64,000 nucleotides of DNA from positions 1,054,001 through 1,118,000 of the forward strand of contig NZ_CP009227.1 of the NCBI RefSeq assembly GCF_000775995.1. Reading direction: 5' to 3'. The notes below the pieces were generated by a model, which was given only the letters and a program-made list of their open reading frames with translations, searched no databases and was not told where the DNA came from. Position 1 is the stretch's first letter, and each line of letters opens with the position of its first letter. Positions 8,414 to 18,463 of this stretch are shown here, one piece after another. The position numbers were made by a program, and so were the translations under genes. The stretch comes from Treponema sp. OMZ 838. Lineage in GTDB: Bacteria; Spirochaetota; Spirochaetia; Treponematales; Treponemataceae.

Positions 8414-10132
8414 ATGACTGAAAAGGAATTGAAAAAACAGGTAACGGGTAAAACCTTTTTGTCCAATGTGCTGCTTGCACTTAAAATAGTGTTTGACTTA
8501 ATACCGCAGGTTTTATTGGTACTGGTGATAAGCAGCCTATTTTCGGGAAAAGCGGAAAGGGGATATTTTAAAATGATTGCCGGTGGTATTTTCATCTCGT
8601 TTATGCTCAAGGCGTGTTGTAATTATCTTGCCGTAAAGACAGCTCATGACAGGGCTTTTAGTACATTGACGGAATTACGGCTTACCATAATTGAACACCT
8701 GAAAAAATTGAATTTAGGATTTTTTAAAAAGCATACTACCGGCGAGCTTACAAGCATTGTTGAACACGATGTAGAGCAGATTGAAATATATCTGGCGCAC
8801 GGTCTTCCGGAAATCATGGCGGCAACTCTTCTTCCTGTTCTGGTTTTTATTGCAATACTTTTTATAGATTACCGGCTCGCATTAATAATGATTGCAGGGG
8901 TACCGCTCATGTTCCTTGTACAACAATTATCTGCAAAGACCATGCAAAAAAGATTTCAAATATATTTTGAACGAGAAATGCAGATGAGGGAAGACATGAT
9001 GGAGTACGTAAAAAATATTGCCGTCATAAAGGCATTTGCAAAAGAAGAGTGTTTTAGCAGCAGAACTTTGGATTCCGCACGCTCTTATGTGCAAGATGTA
9101 AAAAAGAGTATGGGTGCCGTTACGGGCCCAATGGTGCTTATCGATATTTTTATGGAAGCCGGAGCGGTATCGGTTATGATGTTAGGAAGTATACTGCTCT
9201 TACATAACAATATTTCTACCGCTCAGTTTATACTGTCCGTTATCTTATCTTCGGTGTTTGTGTCAGCAATAAGTAAAACCGCAACGCTCCATCATTTTTC
9301 CATCGTGTTTACTGAAAAGCTCAAAAGCATAGCGGTGATTCTCTGTGCGCCTCTTGCAAAAGAAAAGATCAGCGAAAAACTGAAAACGGGAGATATAGAA
9401 TGCAAGAACGTACATTTTAAGTATGAAAAAGACGGCTTTGCGTTAAAAGATATTACGGTACAGTGTAAAAAAAACACTTTAAATGCGCTTGTCGGGCCGA
9501 GCGGCTGCGGTAAAAGCACGCTTGCGAATCTTATCATGGGTTTTTGGGATGTTGATTCAGGTGTGCTCACAATTTCGGGCAAAGATATTTCACACTATGA
9601 TACGGACAGCATTTCCGCTCTTATCGGAAGTGTTCAACAGGAAGTGATCCTTTTTAATATGAGCATCTTTGAAAATATCGCGATCGGTAAGGCGGGCGCT
9701 TCGGAAGCGGAAGTTATAGAGGCCGCCCAAAAAGCACGATGTCATGATTTTATTTCCGCCCTGCCTCACGGCTACAACACACGGGTCGGAGAGATGGGCG
9801 TAAAACTTTCGGGAGGAGAAAAGCAAAGAATATCCATTGCCCGGATGATTCTTAAAAATGCCCCAATTCTTATTTTAGATGAAGCGATGGCTGCGGTTGA
9901 CAGCGAAAACGAAAAACTCATAAACGAGGCGATCGAAGAATTAAGAAAAAATAAAACGGTTATCACGATTGCGCATCACCTGAACACCGTACAAAACGCG
10001 GACAAAATAATCATTATGGATAAAGGCCGCATACTGGATTCCGGCACACATGAAGAATTGATTTCGCGATGCACCTTTTATAAAGAAATGGTCGAAGCCC
10101 AAAACAAAGTAGACAACTGGCGAGTGGGGTAA
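8414..10132 (+). CDS. ABC transporter half-subunit 1 of the TetR-linked operon
   Basis: A 572-residue fused permease/ATPase of the ABC exporter fold: six membrane helices over residues 1-300, then an ATPase domain with Walker A GPSGCGKS, signature LSGGEKQR and Walker B ILILDEAM. An in-frame GTG lies at 8399, but the ATG at 8414 is the one placed correctly behind GAAGGAG. It is followed after 11 bases by a second half-transporter, with which it probably forms a heterodimer. Pairs of this fold can import metal-chelates (YbtPQ, IrtAB). The shared operon with an ECF importer makes an uptake role plausible, but the substrate is unknown. Confidence 0.88.
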   Translation: MTEKELKKQVTGKTFLSNVLLALKIVFDLIPQVLLVLVISSLFSGKAERGYFKMIAGGIFISFMLKACCNYLAVKTAHDRAFSTLTELRLTIIEHLKKLNLGFFKKHTTGELTSIVEHDVEQIEIYLAHGLPEIMAATLLPVLVFIAILFIDYRLALIMIAGVPLMFLVQQLSAKTMQKRFQIYFEREMQMREDMMEYVKNIAVIKAFAKEECFSSRTLDSARSYVQDVKKSMGAVTGPMVLIDIFMEAGAVSVMMLGSILLLHNNISTAQFILSVILSSVFVSAISKTATLHHFSIVFTEKLKSIAVILCAPLAKEKISEKLKTGDIECKNVHFKYEKDGFALKDITVQCKKNTLNALVGPSGCGKSTLANLIMGFWDVDSGVLTISGKDISHYDTDSISALIGSVQQEVILFNMSIFENIAIGKAGASEAEVIEAAQKARCHDFISALPHGYNTRVGEMGVKLSGGEKQRISIARMILKNAPILILDEAMAAVDSENEKLINEAIEELRKNKTVITIAHHLNTVQNADKIIIMDKGRILDSGTHEELISRCTFYKEMVEAQNKVDNWRVG

Positions 10133-10143
10133 AGGAGACATTT

Positions 10144-11868
10144 ATGTATAAAAAATTATTTGCATTTTTGAGTAAGCGGGGAAAAATCGATGTATGTATT
10201 TCTTCTCTGTTTTTTACCTTGTACGGATTGAGCTCCGTGGGGATGTTGCTTACGGTGTTTGCGATTTTGTTTAAGATTGCTGCCGGGACTGATGTTCAGG
10301 GACTCTACGGGGCTTTTGCAACGCTGATAGGCTTGGTCGTTTTTAAGGGACTTTGCAATATGCTTGCCGACTTAAAAAAGCACGGAGCCGGCTTTGATGT
10401 GGTGCAGCAAATACGGGAGCGGATGATTGTAAAATTAAAGCTGTTTAGTTTGGGATTTTATACGAATGAACGGCTGGGGGAATTAAATACAATTCTTCAT
10501 AAAGATGTGGACAATATGTCTATGGTGGTCGGTCATATGTGGCCGCGGATGTTCGGTGATTTTCTCATTGCGCTTGCGGTATTTATCGGTCTTTGCTTTA
10601 TCAATCTTAGTGCAGCCCTTGTGATGGCCGCGTCGATTCCTCTTTCGCTTGCTTACCTTTTTTACACAATTAAGGGAGCACAAAAAACGGAGCATAACAA
10701 TAATTCCGCACTTGCCGATATGGTGAGTTTATTTGTCGAATATGTACGCGGTATTCCGGTGCTCAAAAGTTTTTCGCATAATAAAAGTCTGGATACTGAA
10801 CTTTTTGAAAAGACAAAAAAATTCGGAGAAACAAGTAAGGCTGCTTCCCGTTTTAAGGCAAGACAGCTTTCGGTCTTTTCGTTTTTAATCGATGCAGGGT
10901 ATTTTGTTCTTTTCATTTATTCCGGTCTTGCCGCGTTACGAGGAAGCATCGATGTGCTCAGCTTTATGATTATCGCAGTCATTTCAAAAGAATTTTATAA
11001 ACCTTTTGCAGCTCTGGAAACGCACTATATGTATTATGTGTCTGCCGTAGACAGCTATCACCGCTTGGGAAAAATTCTTCATGCCGAGGTAATAGCCGAT
11101 AAAACGGACGGAGTTACTCGTGCACAAAACGATATTGTTTTTAAAGATGTAGCATTTTCTTATGAAGAAGATGAGTTCAAAATGAATGGAATAAATTTTT
11201 CCGTTCCGGAAAAAACGATGACTGCGCTTGTAGGAGAATCGGGAAGCGGTAAGACGACGGTTACGAATTTGCTTTTGCGGTTTTACGATGTGCAAAGCGG
11301 AACTATTACGCTCGGCGGTACCGATATTCGGGATATCCCCTACGATGAACTTTTAGATCGCATCAGCATTGTTATGCAAAATGTTCAGTTATTTGATAAC
11401 ACCATCGAAGAAAATATCCGAGTAGGAAAAAAAGGAGCAACAAAAGAAGAAATCATCGAAGCTGCAAAAAAGGCAAAGATTCACGATTTTATTATGAGCT
11501 TGCCGAAAGGCTATGAAACGGATATAGGCGAAAACGGAGGTCTCTTATCCGGCGGACAAAGACAGCGGATTTCCATTGCACGAGCATTTTTAAAAGACGC
11601 TCCGATTTTAATCCTCGACGAAATGACCAGCAATGTCGATCCTGTAAATGAGTCTTTAATACAGGATGCCATTACAGAACTTGCAAAAAACAGAACGGTC
11701 ATAGTGATCGCTCATCATTTAAGGACTATTCAAAAGGCAGATCAAATCCTTGTGTTTCAAAAAGGCTGTCTTATCGAAAAAGGAAAGCATAGAGAACTTT
11801 TGGAAAAGGAGGCTTACTATGCGCGGCTTTGGAAGGCACAATACGGGAGCGGAATGTGCTCACGCTAA
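10144..11868 (+). CDS. ABC transporter half-subunit 2 of the TetR-linked operon
   Basis: A 574-residue partner of the preceding gene with the same permease-ATPase layout. The ATPase domain shows Walker A GESGSGKT, signature LSGGQRQR and Walker B ILILDEMTSNVD, so both ATP sites of the pair should be catalytic. A clear AAAGGAGAC ribosome-binding site precedes the ATG. Its last codons overlap the GTG start of the ECF ATPase gene by 13 bases, which indicates coupled translation. Function as in subunit 1: transport of an unidentified ligand that the neighbouring ECF system may share. Confidence 0.88.
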   Translation: MYKKLFAFLSKRGKIDVCISSLFFTLYGLSSVGMLLTVFAILFKIAAGTDVQGLYGAFATLIGLVVFKGLCNMLADLKKHGAGFDVVQQIRERMIVKLKLFSLGFYTNERLGELNTILHKDVDNMSMVVGHMWPRMFGDFLIALAVFIGLCFINLSAALVMAASIPLSLAYLFYTIKGAQKTEHNNNSALADMVSLFVEYVRGIPVLKSFSHNKSLDTELFEKTKKFGETSKAASRFKARQLSVFSFLIDAGYFVLFIYSGLAALRGSIDVLSFMIIAVISKEFYKPFAALETHYMYYVSAVDSYHRLGKILHAEVIADKTDGVTRAQNDIVFKDVAFSYEEDEFKMNGINFSVPEKTMTALVGESGSGKTTVTNLLLRFYDVQSGTITLGGTDIRDIPYDELLDRISIVMQNVQLFDNTIEENIRVGKKGATKEEIIEAAKKAKIHDFIMSLPKGYETDIGENGGLLSGGQRQRISIARAFLKDAPILILDEMTSNVDPVNESLIQDAITELAKNRTVIVIAHHLRTIQKADQILVFQKGCLIEKGKHRELLEKEAYYARLWKAQYGSGMCSR

Positions 11869-13331
11869 AAAATATTTCGTATAAAACAAGGTCGGGGCTT
11901 CTCATTCTCGACAATATAAACCTCGAAATAAAAAAAGGAGAATTTGTTGTCATTACCGGAAAAAGCGGAAGCGGGAAGAGCACACTCGGCTCTGTTATCA
12001 ATGGCCTTATCTCGCATTACTATGACGGAGTATTAACGGGCGAAGCTTATCTAAACGGAAAAGATATATGCACTATGGAGCTTTCAAAAATAGGCTGCAT
12101 AGTAGGCTGTGTATTCCAAGACCCGCGAAGTCAGTTTTTTATGACCGATCCTTTTAGTGAAGCGGCATTCGGTTGCAGCAATATGCTTTTGAACAGGGAA
12201 GAAATACTGAAAAGGGTAGACAACAGTTTGAAGCTGCTTGGAATAAATCATCTAAAAGAGAAGAGTATCTTTAAACTTTCAAGCGGTGAAAAACAAAAAC
12301 TGGCTATCGCGTCATGCTATGCGATGTCGCCTGACATTTTTTTGTTCGATGAGCCTACAGCTAATCTGGATATTCATTCCATCTTTGATTTGGAAAACAT
12401 ATTACGGAGCTTAAAAGAAGAAGGAAAAACCATTATCGTTTTGGAGCATCGATTATTTTATCTTTCGGCCTTATGCAGCCGTATGCTCATTATGGATAAG
12501 GGAAGAATTACGGGCGAATACTCAAAAGATGAATTTTTTGAGCTGCAAAAAAACAATAAAAATATTCGCCCCATATATTTGGGAAATCTCGATACGGTTC
12601 ATTCTAAAAGTATTATCGATAAAACCACCCCATTGCTTGAAATAAAAAATATTTCATATTCACATTCAAAACAGGAAAAACCCGATGTGCTTAAAGACAT
12701 ATCAATAAGAGCTTATGAAAAGGAAGTTATCGGCATTATAGGTGAAAACGGAGCGGGTAAAACAACTCTTGCTAAATTGTGTACAGGCTTATTAAAAGAA
12801 AAAAGCGGAAGCGTTTTAATTAAAGGAGAAAAGCGTAGCTATAAGAAAAGGGCGGGGAGTATTTATTTTGTCATGCAGGACTCCGACTATCAACTTTTCG
12901 GTAATACCGTAGAGGATGAATTGAATATAGGAAAAAAAGGCGGCGGTTTGAGCTATACGGAAAAAGAAACCGTTTTATCGGACTTTGAAATTCTTGATTT
13001 AAAAGAACGGCATCCGCTTGCCCTCTCAAGAGGTCAAAAGCAACGGCTTACCATTGCAGTAGCTTTTTGCAATAACTGTAAGATACTTTTTTTAGATGAA
13101 CCGACAAGCGGCTTGGATAAACATTCTATGGATTTAGTTTCTAAAAGTATTCTCACTGAGGCAAAGGCAGGTAGGCTTATATTTGTAATATCGCATGATT
13201 ATGAATTTTTACTGTCTGTCTGCAACAGAATTATTTATTTAAAAAGCGGAATGGTTCACGCTGATTTCAATTTAAATAATGATACCAAGAAAATGCTCTG
13301 GGAGCTTTTAAGTAAAAAAGAGGAAATGTGA
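11856..13331 (+). CDS. Energy-coupling factor transporter ATPase, fused A1-A2
   Basis: Two ABC ATPase domains in tandem form this 491-residue protein. Domain 1 has Walker A GKSGSGKST, signature LSSGEKQK and FDEPTA. Domain 2 (from about residue 260) has GENGAGKT, LSRGQKQR and LDEPTSGLD. This is the fused EcfA1-A2 type that powers energy-coupling factor importers. A TTG at 11829 would add nine residues, but the GTG at 11856 lies about 7 bases after ACGGGAGCGG and leads directly into the first beta strand, so I prefer it. It overlaps the preceding gene and is one base from the T component. Confidence 0.9.
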   Translation: MLTLKNISYKTRSGLLILDNINLEIKKGEFVVITGKSGSGKSTLGSVINGLISHYYDGVLTGEAYLNGKDICTMELSKIGCIVGCVFQDPRSQFFMTDPFSEAAFGCSNMLLNREEILKRVDNSLKLLGINHLKEKSIFKLSSGEKQKLAIASCYAMSPDIFLFDEPTANLDIHSIFDLENILRSLKEEGKTIIVLEHRLFYLSALCSRMLIMDKGRITGEYSKDEFFELQKNNKNIRPIYLGNLDTVHSKSIIDKTTPLLEIKNISYSHSKQEKPDVLKDISIRAYEKEVIGIIGENGAGKTTLAKLCTGLLKEKSGSVLIKGEKRSYKKRAGSIYFVMQDSDYQLFGNTVEDELNIGKKGGGLSYTEKETVLSDFEILDLKERHPLALSRGQKQRLTIAVAFCNNCKILFLDEPTSGLDKHSMDLVSKSILTEAKAGRLIFVISHDYEFLLSVCNRIIYLKSGMVHADFNLNNDTKKMLWELLSKKEEM

Positions 13332-13332
13332 A

Positions 13333-14043
13333 GTGAATACAAAAAGAAAAGCGGATCCGAGAACGGTACTCGGCATTGTATTTATTTTTATCTCGTTCGG
13401 TCTTGCCGTCAATAAGCCCCTCCCCTCACATGTTTTACTTATTATTTGTAATTTCTATTTATGGGATGTACGCGCTTATCGTGAATCCGTTTTATATAGC
13501 GGAATGTATAGTATCATTGCCGTGTCGATGTTTTATATTCATTATATTCCGAATTCGACAATTGCTCTCATGATTGTATCTTTAAGTTATTTTATTCAAA
13601 AATTCGTTATTGCGGTTATGATGATTATATTCTTGAAAAAGAAAACTTCCATGCCCTCTATTATATCGGCTATGCAGACGATGAAATTTCCAAACATAAT
13701 AGCAATTCCCTTAATCGTTGTATTTAGGTATCTCCCGTCCTTAAAAGAAGATTACGGCTGTTTAAAAGACAGTTTAAAAATAAGAGGAATTTCTATTTCG
13801 GGCTTACGGTTTTTAATTCATCCCATTCGTTCTTTAGAACTTATAATTGTTCCGATTTTATTTAGAAGTCTTCGCATAGCTGAGGAACTTTCCACATCGG
13901 TTTTGCTGAGAGGAATTGAAAACTATAAAAACAGAACGAATGTCTATCCGCTCAAATTTACAAAAACGGATTTTGTATACGGATTATGTACGGCTATTGC
14001 TGTGGCTGTGGTATCGTACTTACAGGTTAGTAATATTTTTTAG
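13333..14043 (+). CDS. ECF transporter T component (CbiQ-type)
   Basis: A 236-residue integral membrane protein with about five hydrophobic helices and the cytoplasmic coupling region typical of EcfT. The Ala-Arg-Gly-like motif is represented by LKIRGIS (about residues 152-158) and LLRGIENY (about residues 194-201). EcfT connects the ATPases to the substrate-binding S subunit. It begins at a GTG one base after the ATPase stop codon, with AGGAAA upstream, and is followed 13 bases later by the S component. Confidence 0.85.
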   Translation: MNTKRKADPRTVLGIVFIFISFGLAVNKPLPSHVLLIICNFYLWDVRAYRESVLYSGMYSIIAVSMFYIHYIPNSTIALMIVSLSYFIQKFVIAVMMIIFLKKKTSMPSIISAMQTMKFPNIIAIPLIVVFRYLPSLKEDYGCLKDSLKIRGISISGLRFLIHPIRSLELIIVPILFRSLRIAEELSTSVLLRGIENYKNRTNVYPLKFTKTDFVYGLCTAIAVAVVSYLQVSNIF

Positions 14044-14056
14044 GAGAATATAAACT

Positions 14057-14659
14057 ATGGAAACAACGACAAACAAACTAAACGCCAAAGATTTTATTTT
14101 TATCGGAATTTTTGGTACAGTTGCACTGCTCATCTTCTTTGTTACAGGAGCAATTGCTGCATTAACGCTTTTCGGAACGGTAGCCAATATCCCGATTACG
14201 CTGTTTTTTGTATCGATAGCATTTATGCTGGCGGCATCAAAGGTAAGAAAAACGGGCGTCTTTTTTATTATGGGGATAATTATCGTTTTACCGGGATTTA
14301 TGGCGGCAAACGGAATAGGCGTCGGCCTTTCAATTATCGGCTGGTTCATTGCGGAGACTCTTGCGTCAACGATGAAGTACAAGGATAAAAAAGCAATTAT
14401 TCTGTCCTATATGCTGGGCTCCACATTGCAGACAGCCTTGTTCACCCTGCCCATGTATCTTTCGCATGGAGAATACTTTGTGCAAAGAAAGGAGATTTTA
14501 CATTTAACGGATGAAGCTTTACAACAGTATTTGCAGGTTGTGGGTTCATGGCAGATGTACGGTTCTATGGTTGCATTGACAGTTATAACAAGTTTCGCGG
14601 GAGCGTGGATTTCTATGCGGATATTAAAAAAGCATTTTGAAAAAGCGGGAGTGATATAG
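14057..14659 (+). CDS. MptD/Trep_Strep family ECF transporter S component
   Basis: This 200-residue, highly hydrophobic protein (five to six helices) matches the Trep_Strep family, named for its occurrence in Treponema and Streptococcus. Visible features are NKLNAKDFIFIGIFG at the start, a PGFMAANGIGVGLSIIGW stretch and a C-terminal YGSMVALTVITSFAGAWI helix. It should be the membrane subunit that determines substrate specificity for the preceding ATPase and T component. Family substrates are poorly defined; haem or iron-chelate uptake has been discussed for streptococcal relatives, and I treat that as only a hypothesis here. AGGAG lies 10 bases before the ATG. Confidence 0.85.
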   Translation: METTTNKLNAKDFIFIGIFGTVALLIFFVTGAIAALTLFGTVANIPITLFFVSIAFMLAASKVRKTGVFFIMGIIIVLPGFMAANGIGVGLSIIGWFIAETLASTMKYKDKKAIILSYMLGSTLQTALFTLPMYLSHGEYFVQRKEILHLTDEALQQYLQVVGSWQMYGSMVALTVITSFAGAWISMRILKKHFEKAGVI

Positions 14660-14710
14660 CAGCATTTTAATTTATATTCCAACTCGCCGTATTCATTTTT
14701 TTTAGACTGT

Positions 14711-14718
14711 GCTACGAT
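14711..14718 (+). promoter_or_regulatory. Extended -10 promoter, probably leaderless start
   Basis: TGC-TACGAT (the TG is at 14710-14711) forms an extended -10. The hexamer ends 8 bases before the ATG at 14727, and no Shine-Dalgarno sequence lies between. The exporter pair downstream therefore has its own promoter and is not simply read through from the ECF operon. Confidence 0.45.
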
Positions 14719-14726
14719 AAGTCATC

Positions 14727-16556
14727 ATGCTGAAGACTTTATCAAAAAGCCTGCGGGAATATAAACGGACATCCGTTATCGCAGTGCTGCTGACTATTAC
14801 GGAGGTGGTGTTTGAAATAATCATCCCCTCCTGTATGGCGTATCTCATTGATTTTGGAATTGAAGCCGGTGCAATGCAAACGGTGTTCAAGTACGGGGCG
14901 GCGCTTTTGGTCTTTGCGCTTATTCAATTATTGACGGGGGTGTTTTCGTCGGTTACTGCGGCAAAGGCATCGGCGGGTTTTGCGGCAAATCTGCGGCAGG
15001 ATATGTACGACAACGTGCAGACTTTTTCTTTTTCCAACATCGACAAATTTTCACCTTCTTCCATTATAACGCGGCTTACCACCGATGTAACAAACGTACT
15101 CAACTCCTATCAGATGCTGGTAAAACTTGCCGTGCGCGCCCCCGGAATGATGATCTTTGCGATGATTGCATCGTTTAGAATCAGTACGAACATTTCCCTC
15201 ATCTTTCTCGGTATGATTCCGCTTTTGGGACTCGGTATCTTTCTTATTATCCGGAAGGTGCATCCGATATTCAGAACTGTTTTTAAAACCTACGATACGC
15301 TCAACAATGTGGTGCAGGAAAACGTGCGCGGTGTCCGGGCGGTAAAATCCTTTAACCGGCAGCAGTACGAAATTACCAAGTTTGAAAATATTTCCGAATC
15401 GATTTACAAGGGCTTTTCAAAAGGGGAGCGGTATATTACGCTGATGATGCCGATGGCACAGCTGTGTATTTATACCTGTATGATTTTGATTTCGTGGTTC
15501 GGTGCAAAGGAGATTGTTGCGAGCGGGAACAATGCGACGCAGGGGCTCACCACCGGGTCGCTGATGGCGCTGTTTTCGTATGCCTCTCAAATTATGATGA
15601 GCTTGATGATGTTTTCGATGGTCTTTGTGATGATCACTATTTCCCGTTCTTCCGCAGACCGTATTGCAGAAATTTTAAATGAGCAGCCGGACATCACCAA
15701 TCCTGAGCATCCCGTGATGGAGGTAAAAAACGGAGAGATATGCTTTACCAATGCCGATTTTATGTATACTGCGGATGCCGATAAAAAAGTAATCGATAAT
15801 GCGAACCTTGTTATCCGGTCTGGAGAAACGGTGGGGATTATCGGCGGCACGGGTTCTTCCAAAACATCTTTTGTCCAGCTCATTCCCCGCTTATACGATG
15901 TTACCTCCGGTTCGGTGAGTGTCGGCGGTGTGAACGTAAAAGACTACGATGTAAAAACGCTGCGGGATGCGGTAGCAATGGTCTTGCAGAAAAATGAATT
16001 GTTTGCCGGTACGGTAAAGACTAATTTGCAGTGGGGGAATGAACATGCAAGCGATGCGGAAATTGCGGAAGCGTGCCGCCTCGCTTGCGCTGCCGAATTT
16101 GTCGAAGCAATGCCGGATGGGTATAACTCCCGTATCGAGCAGGGAGGTGCCAATGTTTCCGGTGGACAAAAACAGCGGCTTTGTATTGCGCGGGCGCTGC
16201 TCAAGAAACCTAAGATTTTAATCCTCGATGATTCAACCAGTGCGGTAGACACCAAAACGGACGCACTGATTCAAAAGTCATTTAAAGACTTCCTGCCGGA
16301 TACAACAAAGATCATTATTGCGCAGCGGATTTCTTCCGTACAACATGCGGATAAAATTCTCGTATTCGACAACGGAGCAATTACTGCGGTCGGCACACAT
16401 GATGAATTGCTGCATACAAGCGACATCTATAAAGAAGTCTTTGAAACGCAACAAAAAGGAACTGACGACATAATGACTATCAGAGTTGAGCAGTGTACAC
16501 GGAGGTACACTGCTCAACAGTGCAACAAAAATCGGAGGTTCCGATGCATAATATGA
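14727..16556 (+). CDS. Heterodimeric ABC exporter, degenerate-site subunit
   Basis: A 609-residue permease-ATPase. The ATPase domain has an altered Walker A (GGTGSSKT, Ser for the third Gly), signature VSGGQKQR and Walker B ILILDDSTSAVD with Asp where the catalytic Glu should be. This is typical of the non-catalytic partner in TM287/288-like heterodimers, and the canonical partner follows immediately. The last 25 or so residues are encoded by a palindromic repeat (16485-16518) and do not look like the family; the repeat apparently inserted near the stop codon and extended the frame. It overlaps the next gene by 13 bases. Multidrug or lipid export is the usual role. Confidence 0.9.
   Translation: MLKTLSKSLREYKRTSVIAVLLTITEVVFEIIIPSCMAYLIDFGIEAGAMQTVFKYGAALLVFALIQLLTGVFSSVTAAKASAGFAANLRQDMYDNVQTFSFSNIDKFSPSSIITRLTTDVTNVLNSYQMLVKLAVRAPGMMIFAMIASFRISTNISLIFLGMIPLLGLGIFLIIRKVHPIFRTVFKTYDTLNNVVQENVRGVRAVKSFNRQQYEITKFENISESIYKGFSKGERYITLMMPMAQLCIYTCMILISWFGAKEIVASGNNATQGLTTGSLMALFSYASQIMMSLMMFSMVFVMITISRSSADRIAEILNEQPDITNPEHPVMEVKNGEICFTNADFMYTADADKKVIDNANLVIRSGETVGIIGGTGSSKTSFVQLIPRLYDVTSGSVSVGGVNVKDYDVKTLRDAVAMVLQKNELFAGTVKTNLQWGNEHASDAEIAEACRLACAAEFVEAMPDGYNSRIEQGGANVSGGQKQRLCIARALLKKPKILILDDSTSAVDTKTDALIQKSFKDFLPDTTKIIIAQRISSVQHADKILVFDNGAITAVGTHDELLHTSDIYKEVFETQQKGTDDIMTIRVEQCTRRYTAQQCNKNRRFRCII
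16485..16518. repeat. Palindromic repeat, GTAC-ACGGAR-GTAC type
   Basis: Perfect 14-bp arms (GTTGAGCAGTGTAC and its complement) flank a six-base loop ACGGAG. It lies inside the 3' end of one exporter gene, 25 bases before the start of the next. The element at 18720-18753 has the same arm length, the same outer GTTGA, the same inner GTAC and an ACGGAA loop, but a different arm middle. Confidence 0.8.
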
Positions 16557-18463
16557 AACCTGCTCACGGTGCAAAACCGGAAATGAAACTTTCCATGCCT
16601 GCCGTCAAACGGCTTCTTTCCTATCAAAAACAGTACAGGGGCATCCTTGCGGTTGTGACGGTCTGTATTTTATTAAGTGCAGGCGCAACCGCCGCCGCCT
16701 CTTTATTCCTGCAAGTATTGATTGATCAGTATATCCTGCCACTGCTTGCGCAAAGTACTCCGGTGTTTACCGGACTGCTACGGGCGCTCATCGTTATGGC
16801 GGCGGTGTACGGCGCCGGTGTCCTTTGTTCATGGATTTACAGCCGTTTGATGATCAATGTGGCGCAGCGGACGCTCAAGCGGATCCGCGATGAGATGTTC
16901 GCAAAGATGCAGCGCCTGCCGATTCGGTATTTCGACACGCACACGCACGGTGATATTATGAGCCGCTACACCAACGACACCGACACACTCCGGCAGATGA
17001 TTACGCAGTCAATGCCGCAGTTTGTTTCTTCCGTGTGTACGATTATCGCCGTGTTCTTTGCAATGTTGTATCAGAGTGTGTATCTGACAGTCATCGTTGT
17101 CGCTTCCATCTTTTCTATTTTGAACGTGATTAAGTTCGTCGCAAAAAAGAGCGGCTTCTATTTTGTCCGCCAGCAGGAGACACTCGGGCAACTCAACGGC
17201 TATGTTGAAGAGATGATAAACGGACAGAAAGTGATTAAAGTGTTCTGCCGGGAAGAAGCGGTAAAAGCTGAATTTAAAGAAAAGAATGCCGCATGGCAGG
17301 AAAGCGCAGCAAAAGCAAATGCGTATGCAAATATCATCATGCCCTTTATGAATGCGCTGGGATATTTTCAGTATGTGATTGTTGCGCTTGTCGGTGCATG
17401 GTTTGCTATTGCAAAAATTCCCAATCCGACTATCGCCGGTATCAATACGCTGACGCTTGGCACCATCGCTTCATTTTTAACGCTGTCGCGGAGCTTTACC
17501 AATCCCATTTCTCAGCTATCCAATCAGCTCAATTCGGTAATCAATGCCGTTGCAGGAGCCTCACGGATTTTTGCGCTGATGGACGAAGCGCCGGAGGAAG
17601 ATGCCGGTACCGTTACGCTTGTCAACGCACGGGAAGAAGCAGGCACCTTGTCCGAAGCGGCGGAACACACGGGTATATGGGCGTGGAAGGAAACACAGGC
17701 AGACGGCGCGGTTTCTTTAACCCGGCTGACGGGCAAGGTGATTTTTGAACATGTCGATTTCGGTTATAGCCTTGAGAAAAACGTGCTGAAGGACATAAAC
17801 CTCTTTGCGGAGCGCGGACAAAAGGTTGCATTCGTCGGGGCGACCGGTGCAGGCAAAACAACGATTACCAATTTGATCAACCGCTTCTACGATATTAACA
17901 GCGGCACTATTACCTACGACGGCATACCGATTACCCGCATTAAGAAAGAAGACCTGCGGCGTTCGCTCGGTATCGTATTGCAAGAGGTGAATTTATTTAC
18001 CGGCACTATTATGGAAAACATTCGATTCGGCAACTTGGATGCAACCGACGAACAGTGTATCGCAGCGGCAGAACTTGCCAATGCGCACAACTTTATTACG
18101 ATGCTGCCCCACGGATATGACACGGTTATTGAAGGCAGCAAAAACTCCCTTTCGCAAGGACAGCGGCAGCTCTTATCCATTGCCCGCGCCGCAGTCTCCG
18201 ATCCGCCCGTTATGATATTGGATGAAGCAACCTCTTCAATCGACACAAGAACCGAAGCGCTCATCCAAAAAGGTATGGATAGGCTGATGGAAGGCAGAAC
18301 CGTTTTCGTCATCGCCCACCGCCTCTCCACCATTATGAACTCCGACGTTATCATGGTCTTGGATCACGGCGAAATTATCGAACGCGGCACACACGAAAGT
18401 CTTATTGCCAAAAAGGGTATGTATTATCAACTTTATACGGGAGCCTTAGACTTTGACAAATAG
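16544..18463 (+). CDS. Heterodimeric ABC exporter, canonical subunit
   Basis: A 639-residue permease-ATPase with Walker A GATGAGKT, signature LSQGQRQL and Walker B VMILDEATSSID, so it carries the intact catalytic Glu that its partner lacks. A 45-60 residue insert between the membrane and ATPase domains, rich in Glu and Ala (about residues 365-420), is typical of the longer subunit in TM287/288-like exporters. A GTG lies 51 bases upstream, but the ATG at 16544 has CGGAGG five bases before it. The stop codon lies inside the left arm of a long hairpin element at 18451. Confidence 0.92.
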   Translation: MHNMKPAHGAKPEMKLSMPAVKRLLSYQKQYRGILAVVTVCILLSAGATAAASLFLQVLIDQYILPLLAQSTPVFTGLLRALIVMAAVYGAGVLCSWIYSRLMINVAQRTLKRIRDEMFAKMQRLPIRYFDTHTHGDIMSRYTNDTDTLRQMITQSMPQFVSSVCTIIAVFFAMLYQSVYLTVIVVASIFSILNVIKFVAKKSGFYFVRQQETLGQLNGYVEEMINGQKVIKVFCREEAVKAEFKEKNAAWQESAAKANAYANIIMPFMNALGYFQYVIVALVGAWFAIAKIPNPTIAGINTLTLGTIASFLTLSRSFTNPISQLSNQLNSVINAVAGASRIFALMDEAPEEDAGTVTLVNAREEAGTLSEAAEHTGIWAWKETQADGAVSLTRLTGKVIFEHVDFGYSLEKNVLKDINLFAERGQKVAFVGATGAGKTTITNLINRFYDINSGTITYDGIPITRIKKEDLRRSLGIVLQEVNLFTGTIMENIRFGNLDATDEQCIAAAELANAHNFITMLPHGYDTVIEGSKNSLSQGQRQLLSIARAAVSDPPVMILDEATSSIDTRTEALIQKGMDRLMEGRTVFVIAHRLSTIMNSDVIMVLDHGEIIERGTHESLIAKKGMYYQLYTGALDFDK

